19,897 bases of DNA from contig DCKE01000005.1 of the NCBI GenBank assembly GCA_002320285.1, positions 233,175 to 253,071 on the forward strand. Direction: 5' to 3'. Positions within the stretch are counted from its first letter, which is position 1; each line of letters begins with the position of its first letter. Position numbers and translations under genes: made by a program. Source of the DNA: Flavobacteriaceae bacterium UBA1682 (GTDB lineage Bacteria; Bacteroidota; Bacteroidia; Flavobacteriales; Flavobacteriaceae). Below are positions 1 to 7,708 of the stretch, piece by piece. The notes below the pieces were generated by a model. The model did no database searches. It had not been told where the DNA came from and saw only the letters and a program-made list of their open reading frames with translations.

Positions 1-80
1 AACGTATCAACGTATCAACGTATCTGCGTATCAGCATATCAACGTATCAGCATATCAACGTATCAGCATATCAGCCTACT
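1..80. repeat. Degenerate 8-bp tandem repeat array, cut by the window edge
   Basis: Ten consecutive octamers fit the pattern aacgtatc or agcatatc, with tgcgtatc once and a decayed agcctact at the end. On the minus strand the unit is GATAYGYT. From about 33 to 72 the two variants alternate, giving a 16-bp higher-order period. The array starts at or before base 1, so its length is unknown, and its last unit overlaps the stop codon of the minus-strand OmpA-family gene. The unit is not a multiple of three, so in-frame coding use is unlikely. It has the form of a variable-number tandem repeat; no function can be read from it. Confidence 0.85.
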
Positions 81-1269
81 AGCGTACACTCACGGAAATA
101 TGACGATCTAAAACGCGATCAGATTCCGGTGCACTAGCATCGTACTTTGCAAATTTTGAACCATAACCTTCAGCGCCTTCTACCTGACTACCTCTGCCTG
201 CGGATTCAATACTTTTTTTAACTGCATTAGCACGTTCACCAGACAACTTAATATTAACCGCTTCTGTTCCCGTTTTATCGGTATAACCTCCAATTTTTAA
301 TTTGGCATCTGGAAAAGCTTTTAAGATAGCTACGATATTTACCAACTGAGGCTTTGATTCTTCTGTTATAATAGCGCTATTGGTTTGAAAATTCAAATTA
401 TCAAAATCAAACCAGGTATCTTTTAATTTTTGATCCCCTAATTTTTTATAATCTGTCTTCAAGAACACGACCAATCGATCTTCGATTCCGCCTTTATAGG
501 CGTCGATAACCACACCGTCAGGCAGTGTTACTTTCATCAGTTCTCTACTGGTTAAATCCACTGTAGTATTCGCATTTGTATTTGCCGTATCAATCACTCC
601 TTGAGTGGTGTCCACTGTGGTTGCAGGTACATCCTTACCACGAAGGAAAAAATAGATCAGAGCTGCCGCAATCAGCAACAAAATTATATATAGCCACATC
701 GAGCTCCCTTTTTCTTTCTTTACGGGTGCTACTGGTTTTACACGTTCGTGAACAACAGGACGAACCGGCTCCGTATGGTTTGATTTACCCAAACCTGCCC
801 AAGATAATCCCATAGGTAGTGCAGCAGCGAAGGCAGCCTTATTATTACTTAAGAAATTCGAAATGGTATCCACATCAAAATTGGGACTTAGATTTTTGAA
901 AAAACCAAAAACTGCAGTTGTTGCTTGCTCCAATACTGAATTAGTAGCTGACGCACTCAAACCGCTATGCGTTTGAATCGAAGACACTACTTCTGTACTA
1001 GAATTTCCAAACAAGGATGAAAACACGCCTTTGAGCGGTGGTGCCTGTCCAGTCCCGTCTAAAGAATCCACAAAGTGACTCTTAGCTTGATTAAAAATGG
1101 TAGACAGCCCTCCTTTACCTTGATTTGCCAGTCCCAGCAAAACAGAAGCAATTGACATATTAAAACCCTTTTCGAGCTTATCAGCAGACTCACCAGTTGA
1201 ACTACTCAAATCTGAAATTGATTCAGGCGAAATAAAATTTCGAACCTGATTAATAAAATTATTATCCAT
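79..1269 (-). CDS. DUF937-like / OmpA-family C-terminal domain membrane protein
   Basis: This 396-aa protein has three parts. Residues 1 to about 150 are a Ser/Ala/Gly-rich helical region resembling DUF937 (YidB-like) proteins. Residues 191-210 form one strongly hydrophobic transmembrane segment. Residues about 285-396 are an OmpA-type peptidoglycan-binding domain, with LNFQTNSA, GYTDKTG (Asp331) and NIKLSGERANAV (Arg346), the usual diaminopimelate-binding neighbourhood. There is no N-terminal signal peptide; the membrane segment is internal and preceded by a Lys/Arg-rich stretch, so the likely topology is cytoplasmic N-terminus and periplasmic OmpA domain anchored in the inner membrane. That differs from classical OmpA. 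The start is the ATG at 1267-1269. A possible -7 element lies about 75 bases upstream. Domain order is clear; the role, perhaps cell-envelope tethering, is inferred. Confidence 0.85.
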   Translation of the reverse strand: MDNNFINQVRNFISPESISDLSSSTGESADKLEKGFNMSIASVLLGLANQGKGGLSTIFNQAKSHFVDSLDGTGQAPPLKGVFSSLFGNSSTEVVSSIQTHSGLSASATNSVLEQATTAVFGFFKNLSPNFDVDTISNFLSNNKAAFAAALPMGLSWAGLGKSNHTEPVRPVVHERVKPVAPVKKEKGSSMWLYIILLLIAAALIYFFLRGKDVPATTVDTTQGVIDTANTNANTTVDLTSRELMKVTLPDGVVIDAYKGGIEDRLVVFLKTDYKKLGDQKLKDTWFDFDNLNFQTNSAIITEESKPQLVNIVAILKAFPDAKLKIGGYTDKTGTEAVNIKLSGERANAVKKSIESAGRGSQVEGAEGYGSKFAKYDASAPESDRVLDRHISVSVR

Positions 1270-1344
1270 AGCTGTATTGTTTTAATTTTCCTCATAAATT
1301 TAGGCATTATATTGACATAAAACCAATTCTAATATATACAGGTG

Positions 1345-1353
1345 CAAATTTTA
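1345..1353 (-). promoter_or_regulatory. Possible -7 element for the OmpA-family gene
   Basis: The minus strand reads TAAAATTTGCA here, close to the Bacteroidota -7 consensus TAnnTTTG but with one extra base. It would give a leader of about 70 nt. No convincing -33 TTG is seen at the right distance. Confidence 0.25.
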
Positions 1354-1452
1354 ACAAAACAAAAACTTTAAAAAAACACTTTTTTGACACGAAAACCCTT
1401 ACAACATCAGCGCTAGCAAAAAAACAATAAATTTTAAATTTTAACATTTAAA

Positions 1453-2700
1453 CTATGAATTCTTAGCCTGAATCCACAAACTCATATACTTAGTACTCTG
1501 TAAACTATGATGTAAAAGCAGTTGACCAATAAAATTACTTTGTCGATTTTTTTTCAAATCAACAAAGCGATTGGTTATCCATTCCGAAAATTCGTTTATC
1601 ATTAGATCCGAAGCATAACGCTGATTTAAAATTTGAATCCCAGCTAACGCAGCCTTCTCCCAATCGTCTTGATCGTTATATAAATGCATGGCTCTTTCAA
1701 TAATATCTGCATCCGCATCAGCTATATAACCGTTCCACGGCAAATCTCCTTTCATCCCCTCTGCTCCCACCGAAGTAGTAATACAGGGTGTACCCGTTTT
1801 CATAGCATCGATAAATTTACCTTTGACTCCAGCGCCAAAAGGAATAGGAGCTAGTAATATGCGACAAGGCATTAGCACTTCCAACACCTCTTCTGCTCGT
1901 CCATGCACGAGAAAGCTCTCTTTGGGCTGATGCAGCTGCATCACCTTTTCCGAGGCGTAAGCCCCATATATATGTAATTTTACTCCAGGCAATTTTTTGC
2001 GTAACTCGGGCCAAATTCTAGTCTTCAGAACCTGCACGGTGTTCCAATTCGGTTCGTGAATAAAGTTCCCGATAAAAACAAAGTCACGGCGCTCTTCAAA
2101 TGACGGCCACTGCGATTGAATTGAACTACCGATCTCATCTTCAAGAAAAGGGAGATAAAACAACATAGCGGCATCGATCTTAAACCGCCTTGTCAATAAG
2201 TTCATTTCATATTCCGAAATAATTAAAGTAGCATCAGATCGGTAAATACTCGCTATCTCTCTTTTTGCTCGATCGGTATATAGGGATTCTTCATTGAAAT
2301 CAATTCCTTTTTTATAAGAGTCCTGTCGCGCATAACGTAAAAAATGAAGATCTTCGGTATCCAAAACGCGCAGCGCGTGAGGACAAGTTTGAGCTACCCG
2401 CCAGCCGTATTGTTCTTCAACCATAAACCGATCAAACAATACTAGATCTGGATTCCAATCCGTCAATTGACAATCAAAACTATCATCGTTTAATCGTATC
2501 ACCTCCTCTTGAACCCCGATACTCGGCAGATCAAAACTAAAATCTGATTTTCCGGCTGCACAGGCAAAGCGAACCTGCATACCCTGACTTAGAAACCATC
2601 GAATCAACTGAATCATACGTGAACCCGCTGCTGATGATCCGGGCTCTGGCCAAACCAATCCGATAACCACTAACTGTTTTCCGCTCCAAAAATTTTCCAT
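1453..2700 (-). CDS. GT-B fold glycosyltransferase (group 1/GT4-like)
   Basis: This 415-aa protein has the two-domain layout of group 1 glycosyltransferases. The N-terminal half starts with a beta strand and small-residue loop (VVIGLVWPEPGSSAAGSRM) typical of the acceptor-side Rossmann domain. The C-terminal half carries FVFIGNFIHEPN, KLHIYGAY, and GAGVKGKFIDAMKTGTPCITT, the nucleotide-sugar-binding loop in the position of the usual E-x7-E motif. No signal peptide or membrane segment is seen, so it is probably cytosolic or peripheral. It stands alone, with no neighbouring polysaccharide or lipid-glycan cluster, so donor and acceptor cannot be named. It starts at the ATG at 2698-2700, divergent from miaE. 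Confidence 0.85.
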   Translation of the reverse strand: MENFWSGKQLVVIGLVWPEPGSSAAGSRMIQLIRWFLSQGMQVRFACAAGKSDFSFDLPSIGVQEEVIRLNDDSFDCQLTDWNPDLVLFDRFMVEEQYGWRVAQTCPHALRVLDTEDLHFLRYARQDSYKKGIDFNEESLYTDRAKREIASIYRSDATLIISEYEMNLLTRRFKIDAAMLFYLPFLEDEIGSSIQSQWPSFEERRDFVFIGNFIHEPNWNTVQVLKTRIWPELRKKLPGVKLHIYGAYASEKVMQLHQPKESFLVHGRAEEVLEVLMPCRILLAPIPFGAGVKGKFIDAMKTGTPCITTSVGAEGMKGDLPWNGYIADADADIIERAMHLYNDQDDWEKAALAGIQILNQRYASDLMINEFSEWITNRFVDLKKNRQSNFIGQLLLHHSLQSTKYMSLWIQAKNS

Positions 2701-2705
2701 GTTAC

Positions 2706-2713
2706 AAAATAAC
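2706..2713 (-). promoter_or_regulatory. Possible -7 element immediately upstream of the glycosyltransferase
   Basis: The minus strand reads TTATTTTG, one mismatch from TAnnTTTG, only a few bases upstream of the ATG. If used, the transcript would be nearly leaderless. This is a weak call. Confidence 0.2.
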
Positions 2714-2761
2714 GGAATATTTGCCTGAGCAGCATCAATTTTTAAAGCCGATAATAATTGC

Positions 2762-2769
2762 TAAATTTG
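2762..2769 (+). promoter_or_regulatory. -7 promoter element of miaE
   Basis: TAAATTTG followed by C matches the Bacteroidota -7 consensus TAnnTTTG exactly. Transcription would begin about 5-8 bases downstream, after the TTG at 2758 and before the ATG at 2788. This argues that the ATG is the real start. Confidence 0.55.
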
Positions 2770-2787
2770 CATTTAAACTATTATCAA

Positions 2788-3369
<582 letters not shown>

Positions 3370-3378
3370 TGAAAGAAC

Positions 3379-3418
3379 AAAAAGTTCCTTTCCAAAAAGG
3401 GTTCAAAAGGAACTTTTT
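3379..3418. terminator. Strong hairpin terminator after miaE
   Basis: A perfect 13-bp stem (aaaaagttccttt at 3379-3391 with aaaggaacttttt at 3406-3418) encloses a 14-nt loop. A T-run in the 3' arm and an A-run in the 5' arm let it work in both directions, so it could also stop read-through from the minus-strand gene at 3462-4250. Confidence 0.85.
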
Positions 3419-3461
3419 GATATCTGAACAACACCGATCCGCTACCTAGCCGATTGATGTA

Positions 3462-4250
3462 TTAGCTTTCATTTTTAAGTATAAACGGCAAAAAGTCTTT
3501 CTTTTCTTCAAAACTCTGTGCCAACATTTCGCTTAAATTTTGATTCTTTTTCATCAGTACAAAGATAGCTCCCTGTGCTCTAAGCAATCGCTCATCGCGA
3601 TTAATTCCTAAATTCATATCTTTGAGAACCCATAATACATCTATGAATTCCTTAGACATATTATAACGTTCTCCCTGGTAATTCTCGAAGATAGACACAA
3701 AACAAAAAGCCTCAGCAAAAGCATGTCGATTAGGTTCTGTATCCGCAATACTATTAGAACCCACACAAACTCTACCCACATAATTATCGTCCTCGTTTAT
3801 CCGTGTTATTGAAAAAAACTTAACCGCCATATTCATTAACTGATTCATACTCACGGTATCTTTTAGTTCCGTTTTATCAATCACTTTTCTTGAAAAGTCA
3901 TTTAATACCGCAGTAAACAGACTGTCTTTTTCCAATGTCTTTATATAGGTCTGTTGTAAAACCACGGAATCCGTTATCAATTTAAACTTCTCATAATCCA
4001 AACGTGTCGTAAAATTGACCAATATATAATCGAGCGTCTGTAAATTGGGATCAATGCTAGAACTGGCACAATTGGGCTTGCGAGCTTCCTTAATTCTAGC
4101 AATTAAATCAGATTTACCATCGAAAACTTCGGCTTTCATCTGAATAAAATCATCCAAATGCTCAGTCAGTATACAGGGCACTTGTCCGTAGACTGTATGA
4201 CTTACTGTTAAAACAAACAAAACACCTAGCACAACTCTTAGCAGCTTCAT
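3462..4250 (-). CDS. Secreted/periplasmic protein of unknown function
   Basis: The 262-aa product starts with a clear Sec signal peptide (MKLLRVVLGVLFVLTVSHTVYGQ, hydrophobic core at residues 6-20, probable cleavage after VYG or YGQ). The mature part is mostly helical and charged, with only a few Cys residues, and shows no motif I recognise. There is no lipobox, so it is probably periplasmic or secreted. It starts at the ATG at 4248-4250 and is divergent from the lipoprotein/BlaI/M56 operon, sharing a 195-bp intergenic region that holds a 14-bp direct repeat. A functional link to that operon is possible but not shown. Confidence 0.75.
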   Translation of the reverse strand: MKLLRVVLGVLFVLTVSHTVYGQVPCILTEHLDDFIQMKAEVFDGKSDLIARIKEARKPNCASSSIDPNLQTLDYILVNFTTRLDYEKFKLITDSVVLQQTYIKTLEKDSLFTAVLNDFSRKVIDKTELKDTVSMNQLMNMAVKFFSITRINEDDNYVGRVCVGSNSIADTEPNRHAFAEAFCFVSIFENYQGERYNMSKEFIDVLWVLKDMNLGINRDERLLRAQGAIFVLMKKNQNLSEMLAQSFEEKKDFLPFILKNES

Positions 4251-4342
4251 ATTTCTAATATTATCAATTATACCTTACTTTTTACTGTGTACTGAACCCA
4301 GCTTAGCATTAAAAAAAAACCAAAACACTATAAATTATTCCA

Positions 4343-4376
4343 AAATATAGCAATTAGAAAACAAATATAGCAATTA
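4343..4376. repeat. 14-bp direct repeat with 20-bp spacing in a divergent promoter region
   Basis: aaatatagcaatta occurs at 4343-4356 and again at 4363-4376, so the copies are exactly 20 bp apart, close to two helical turns. The second copy overlaps a minus-strand -7 match (4362-4369). The spacing and location suggest paired binding sites for a regulator of the divergent genes at 3462-4250 and 4446-6526. Confidence 0.7.
4362..4369 (-). promoter_or_regulatory. Possible -7 element for the minus-strand secreted-protein gene
   Basis: The minus strand reads TATATTTG, an exact TAnnTTTG match about 112 bases upstream of the ATG at 4250. It lies on the boundary of the second copy of the 20-bp-spaced direct repeat. 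Confidence 0.35.
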
Positions 4377-4410
4377 TAAACGCATTAATTTACATTATTA
4401 ATTTTTTAAT

Positions 4411-4422
4411 CTACATTTGTAG
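4411..4422 (+). promoter_or_regulatory. -7 element overlapped by a BlaI/MecI-type palindromic operator
   Basis: CTACA-TT-TGTAG is a perfect 5-bp inverted repeat with a 2-bp centre. It contains TACA and TGTA half-sites, which established work on MecI/BlaI gives as the recognition core. It also contains TACATTTG (4412-4419), an exact match to the -7 consensus. The ATG of the first operon gene lies 24 bases downstream, and a BlaI/MecI-family gene is second in the operon. Binding of that protein here would block the promoter, so autorepression is the natural reading. Confidence 0.6.
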
Positions 4423-4445
4423 TTCGTGATACACAATTATAGACT

Positions 4446-4883
4446 ATGAAAATCGTTTTAGGACTTTTTTTCGCAATAGTATTACTAATGATTAATGCAG
4501 CCTGTAAAACGAACCAAACAAAAAACCACGAAAGAGTTGGTCGTTGGAAAGTTAAAATGCGTTATGAAGATCAAATTCAAACGATTCATGCAAAATACAA
4601 TCGAAAAGGATTTGGCAAAGGGATTTGGCAATACAGACTAGACGGAAAACTATATAAAAAAGAAACTTATTCCAAAGAAGGAATTTGTTATGTAACTACC
4701 TATTATACCGATGGCACAACGGAATCCATAGGACAAACCAAATTAGACGTCAAAGACAGCCGTATTCATTGGTATTATACCGGAGATTGGTTTTACTTTG
4801 ACGAAGAAGGAAAACTTAAAACGATAAGGAATTACAAAAACGGAGAATTAATTAGAGAAACCCTAATTAAGAAACAGCAATAA
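4446..4883 (+). CDS. MORN/YwqK-like repeat lipoprotein
   Basis: The 145-aa product has a lipoprotein signal peptide with lipobox NAAC (Cys20). The rest is a run of short beta-type repeats, such as GKGIWQYRLDGKLYKKETY, YYTDGTTESIGQ and WFYFDEEGKLKTIRNYKNGEL, in the style of MORN-variant/YwqK proteins (G.w.yy..G.l...). Residues after the Cys (KTNQ) are not acidic, so there is no clear surface-export signal and a periplasm-facing location is likely. It is the first gene of the operon, 33-39 bases before the BlaI-like gene and behind the TACA/TGTA operator. Some YwqK proteins are labelled antitoxins in databases; nothing here supports that role. Confidence 0.75.
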   Translation: MKIVLGLFFAIVLLMINAACKTNQTKNHERVGRWKVKMRYEDQIQTIHAKYNRKGFGKGIWQYRLDGKLYKKETYSKEGICYVTTYYTDGTTESIGQTKLDVKDSRIHWYYTGDWFYFDEEGKLKTIRNYKNGELIRETLIKKQQ

Positions 4884-4922
4884 ACAAGATTACAAAAAAT
4901 TATATCTCGAAAATTTTTGACT

Positions 4923-5294
4923 ATGAAATTATCCCCAGCAGAAGAACAATTAATGGAATCGATATGGAAGTTGAAAAAATCTTTTATGAAAGAGATCGTC
5001 GATGAACTTCCCGAACCAAAACCCGCCAGTACAACCATTTCCACCATGTTAAAGCGCATGACAGAAAAAGGATTTATAGGATATATCGAATATGGCAAGT
5101 CCAGACAGTATTATGCCCTAATTGACAAGGAAAAATATTTTTCTAAGCAAGTACAAGGTTTAATCAAAAACTTCTTTGGCAATTCGGCTTTACAATTTGC
5201 CTCTTTTTTCGCTAAAGAAACCCACATGACAGCCAGTGAACTTGAAGAGCTCAAAACCATCATCGATGAAGAACTCAAAAAATCAAAGCTATGA
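4923..5294 (+). CDS. BlaI/MecI/CopY-family transcriptional repressor
   Basis: The 123-aa protein fits this family in length and layout. An N-terminal winged helix (MKLSPAEEQLMESIW, then KEIVDELPEPKPASTTIST, MLKRMTEKGFI and a wing ending RQYYAL) is followed by a helical dimerisation tail (residues about 73-123). In staphylococcal and Bacillus systems such proteins bind TACA/TGTA palindromes and are inactivated by a partner M56 peptidase; the next gene encodes an M56 peptidase overlapping it by 4 bp (ATGA). The open frame extends to a TTG at 4917, but the ATG at 4923 matches the usual N-terminus. No beta-lactamase gene is nearby, so the controlled stress need not be beta-lactams. Confidence 0.9.
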   Translation: MKLSPAEEQLMESIWKLKKSFMKEIVDELPEPKPASTTISTMLKRMTEKGFIGYIEYGKSRQYYALIDKEKYFSKQVQGLIKNFFGNSALQFASFFAKETHMTASELEELKTIIDEELKKSKL

Positions 5295-6526
5295 TGATCT
5301 ACCTAATAAAAACGACCCTGAGTTTAACACTCCTATTTGGGATTTACAAACTCTATCTTGAAAACTTAAAGATGCATCAGTTTAAGCGTTTTTATCTGCT
5401 GCTTGCATTAATCTGCTCGTTGTGTTTTCCATTACTAAAGTTTTCTGAAACGGCCTTGCCGTGGAACGCTAATTTCACCAACACCAACTTACAACCGATA
5501 CTGATTGGATCTCAATCGGCCTTGGTCACCACAACAGACCATATTACTGGGTTCGTCTGGTTGATTTACGGGTTAGGTGTTTTATTATTGAGTTGTAAAT
5601 TCATCTTGAATCTGTTTAAATTTCACACCTTACAAAAAGGCCAAATCACGCAAGTAAAAGACGGTATCGAATATGTCTTCACTTCGAAAACCTCACATAC
5701 TTTTGCTTTTTGGAACCGTATATACCTACCAAAAGAACGATTTAATAGCGTTGATTTCAGCGACGAAATTATTCTTCATGAAACCGCTCACATCAAGCAA
5801 TTTCACTCCGCGGACATTGTTTTTATTGAAATATTAAAAACCATCTTTTGGTTTAACCCCATTTTTTATCTCTATAAAAAAGCCATTTCGTTAAACCACG
5901 AATTCTTGGCAGATGAAAGTGTCATTAAAACCACACAAAACACCGTTGCTTATCTTCAAATTTTAATGCAACAGCAAACTCAAAAACACACTCAAACCTT
6001 GGGTAGTTCCTTCTATTACCAACCCATTAAAAAACGCTTTATGATGACAACAAAAACCATTAACAAAAGAAAAAATAACTTAGCACAAGGCATTTCCTCG
6101 CTATTATTAGCCACAATTGCCGTTTTTAGTGTACAAGCGCAAACCATCAACCACAGTGCGCCATCAACTACTGAAAAACCACCGATGGATCAATTTCAAG
6201 CAGTAGAAAAAACAGCCACTTATCCAGGTGGTATGTCGGAATTCAATAAATATTTTATCAGTACATTTAGAACTCCCGAATCTTTCGACGCAGGTGTAGC
6301 TAAACTCATAGTTCAATTTAAGGTAGAAAAAGACGGACAGATAGACGAGGTCAAAATATTAAGAGGTTTAGATGATAAAACCAATCAACATATTATCGAC
6401 ATCCTCAAAAATAGCAGTCCTTGGATACCAGCAGAAAATGATGGAAAAAAGGTAAAAAGTCTATTCACCATACCCATTACAATCAAAATCCAAGAAGAGG
6501 TTGATGATAGTTCTATAACGAAATAG
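5291..6526 (+). CDS. M56 (BlaR1-like) membrane metallopeptidase with TonB-type C-terminal domain
   Basis: The 411-aa protein begins with hydrophobic helices (residues about 1-20, 33-50 and 88-108). The peptidase zinc motif is HETAH at 163-167, with a downstream NHEFLADE whose Glu204 is the probable third ligand. Another membrane segment follows (about 265-285). In place of the penicillin-binding sensor of classical BlaR1 it ends in a TonB C-terminal-like domain (about 320-405, LIVQFKVEKDGQIDEVKILRG and WIPAENDGKKVKSLFTIPITI). Start overlap with the BlaI-like gene indicates translational coupling. Expected role: a signal-activated membrane protease that relieves repression by the BlaI-like partner. 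The TonB tail, common in Bacteroidota relatives, suggests a periplasmic sensing or docking surface; the signal is unknown. Confidence 0.88.
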   Translation: MMIYLIKTTLSLTLLFGIYKLYLENLKMHQFKRFYLLLALICSLCFPLLKFSETALPWNANFTNTNLQPILIGSQSALVTTTDHITGFVWLIYGLGVLLLSCKFILNLFKFHTLQKGQITQVKDGIEYVFTSKTSHTFAFWNRIYLPKERFNSVDFSDEIILHETAHIKQFHSADIVFIEILKTIFWFNPIFYLYKKAISLNHEFLADESVIKTTQNTVAYLQILMQQQTQKHTQTLGSSFYYQPIKKRFMMTTKTINKRKNNLAQGISSLLLATIAVFSVQAQTINHSAPSTTEKPPMDQFQAVEKTATYPGGMSEFNKYFISTFRTPESFDAGVAKLIVQFKVEKDGQIDEVKILRGLDDKTNQHIIDILKNSSPWIPAENDGKKVKSLFTIPITIKIQEEVDDSSITK

Positions 6527-6529
6527 ATG

Positions 6530-6892
6530 TTAACTGATTTCGTCTCTGATTTTTTTGGGTAAACTCGCAAGTACTAAGTCATAGGAATGATCGATTAATT
6601 CTCGAATCAACTTTGCAGGCAACCTACCCGTACAACTTACGGTATTCCAGTGTTTTTTATTCATGTGATAACCCGGTATGATTTCGTCATACTCTTCCCG
6701 AAGCTCCATAGCTCGCTCGGGATCACACTTGAGGTTGATCATCCCTGTGCCTTTTTCCCAATCACTTAGAGCAGTTAAGGCAAATATCTTGCCTCCAACT
6801 TTAAAAACCAAAGTATTTTGATCAAAAGGGAAATGTTCCGATGCTCCTTTTTTTGAAAGGGCGTATTCGTAAAATGTTTGAATGCTGTCCAT
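6530..6892 (-). CDS. MmcQ/YjbR family protein
   Basis: The 120-aa protein matches MmcQ/YjbR (CyaY-like fold) proteins in size and motifs: an N-terminal helix ending FPFDQNTLVFKVGGKIFAL, the NLKCDPERAMELRE segment, PGYHMNKKHWNTV, and the C-terminal helix IRELIDHSYDLVLASLPKK. Members are small cytosolic proteins proposed to bind DNA; their physiological role is poorly known. It is the last gene of the minus-strand run, 43 bases after the cyclase gene, and converges on the M56 gene with only 3 bases between stop codons, so no dedicated terminator fits there. Confidence 0.9.
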   Translation of the reverse strand: MDSIQTFYEYALSKKGASEHFPFDQNTLVFKVGGKIFALTALSDWEKGTGMINLKCDPERAMELREEYDEIIPGYHMNKKHWNTVSCTGRLPAKLIRELIDHSYDLVLASLPKKIRDEIS

Positions 6893-6935
6893 GATTCCTT
6901 GATATTAAAATTATAGATAAAATCAGTTCGAGATT

Positions 6936-7703
6936 CTACTCGAGACGATACAGTATCGGTTTACTTGGTGAAGCATCATTTTCAAAAGCCGCGATTTGCA
7001 GATTGAGTAAATATTTTCCATCTTCCACTGAAGTGGGCACATAAATCATCTCTGTTATTGTTGCAGCGAAACGGGCCTCTGCCGACAAATTAACCACATC
7101 TGTAATATTCCAAAAAGCTTTATGACAAACTAATTTACCACCGTCTTTTTCCTTGTCCACACTGGGCAAGTCTATCAATAAATGTTCAATACCGGCTTCT
7201 CGTAAGAAAACAACGGCCTCTTCCGTCAGATAAGGGGGATTGGTATGGGAGTAATTATGGTGTAGTTTGTCTACTTCATTGGGAAGTGTGCGAATGATCA
7301 AGGCCGTTTGTTGGTTGTCGACCCATTGTTCTTTTATCTGTGTCAAACCAATCACCCGATCTTCACCCAATAGTACCGGGGAAACCGAAATCAGTTGCGC
7401 CAAAAACATAAACTGTTTTAAATGCTGGTTGACACTGTAAAAATCAAATGTAATATGTCCCAAACATTCGGTATGCGTACCGTGTGCATGAGGATTAAAA
7501 AAAATATTATTGAAATTGGTAGAAGATTGCCCTTCACTAACCTTTCCAATCCAATCTCCATCTTGCACAGGCTTGATTTCCGGCATATTTTGATACCAGG
7601 CTATTGGATTGTCTTCCGAAGCACTTAAAGGTATCGATATGTCTAATGGTTGAGAAAAATCAACATTGTAATTTTGATCTAAAAAGGTGATGCTTGCTTT
7701 CAA
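6936..7703 (-). CDS. Cyclase-family hydrolase (kynurenine formamidase-like)
   Basis: The protein (255 aa from the preferred start) belongs to the putative cyclase family, metal-dependent hydrolases that include bacterial kynurenine formamidase. The signature is HAHGTHTE (residues 72-79) preceded by NFNNIFFNP, a variant of the family's HxGTHxD; the following LGH supplies a further possible metal ligand. The frame is open back to a TTG at 7727, which would overlap hemW by 19 bp. A second TTG at 7703 gives an N-terminus (KASITFLDQNY before FSQPLDISIPL) that fits the family and starts 5 bases after the hemW stop, so I prefer it; no ATG is available. No tryptophan-catabolism genes are adjacent, so the substrate is not assignable. 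Confidence 0.8.
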   Translation of the reverse strand: MKASITFLDQNYNVDFSQPLDISIPLSASEDNPIAWYQNMPEIKPVQDGDWIGKVSEGQSSTNFNNIFFNPHAHGTHTECLGHITFDFYSVNQHLKQFMFLAQLISVSPVLLGEDRVIGLTQIKEQWVDNQQTALIIRTLPNEVDKLHHNYSHTNPPYLTEEAVVFLREAGIEHLLIDLPSVDKEKDGGKLVCHKAFWNITDVVNLSAEARFAATITEMIYVPTSVEDGKYLLNLQIAAFENDASPSKPILYRLE

Positions 7704-7708
7704 TTTTT

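Noticed and set aside
1..80. CRISPR array
   Set aside because: The units are 8 bp and contiguous, with no spacers and no cas genes.
1..111. Plus-strand open frame through the octamer array to the TAA at 109-111
   Set aside because: The 8-bp unit is open in every plus-strand frame simply because it lacks stop codons; no start or independent coding evidence is visible.
2758..2787. Ten-codon N-terminal extension of MiaE from a TTG
   Set aside because: It contains a consensus -7 promoter element, so it would not be transcribed; the family N-terminus begins at the ATG at 2788.
4446..5294. Toxin-antitoxin pair (YwqK-type label)
   Set aside because: The lipoprotein is exported and its partner is a BlaI-type repressor; nothing resembles a toxin.
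4446..6526. Beta-lactam resistance operon
   Set aside because: BlaI and M56 proteins are present, but there is no beta-lactamase or PBP2a and the peptidase lacks a penicillin-binding sensor domain.
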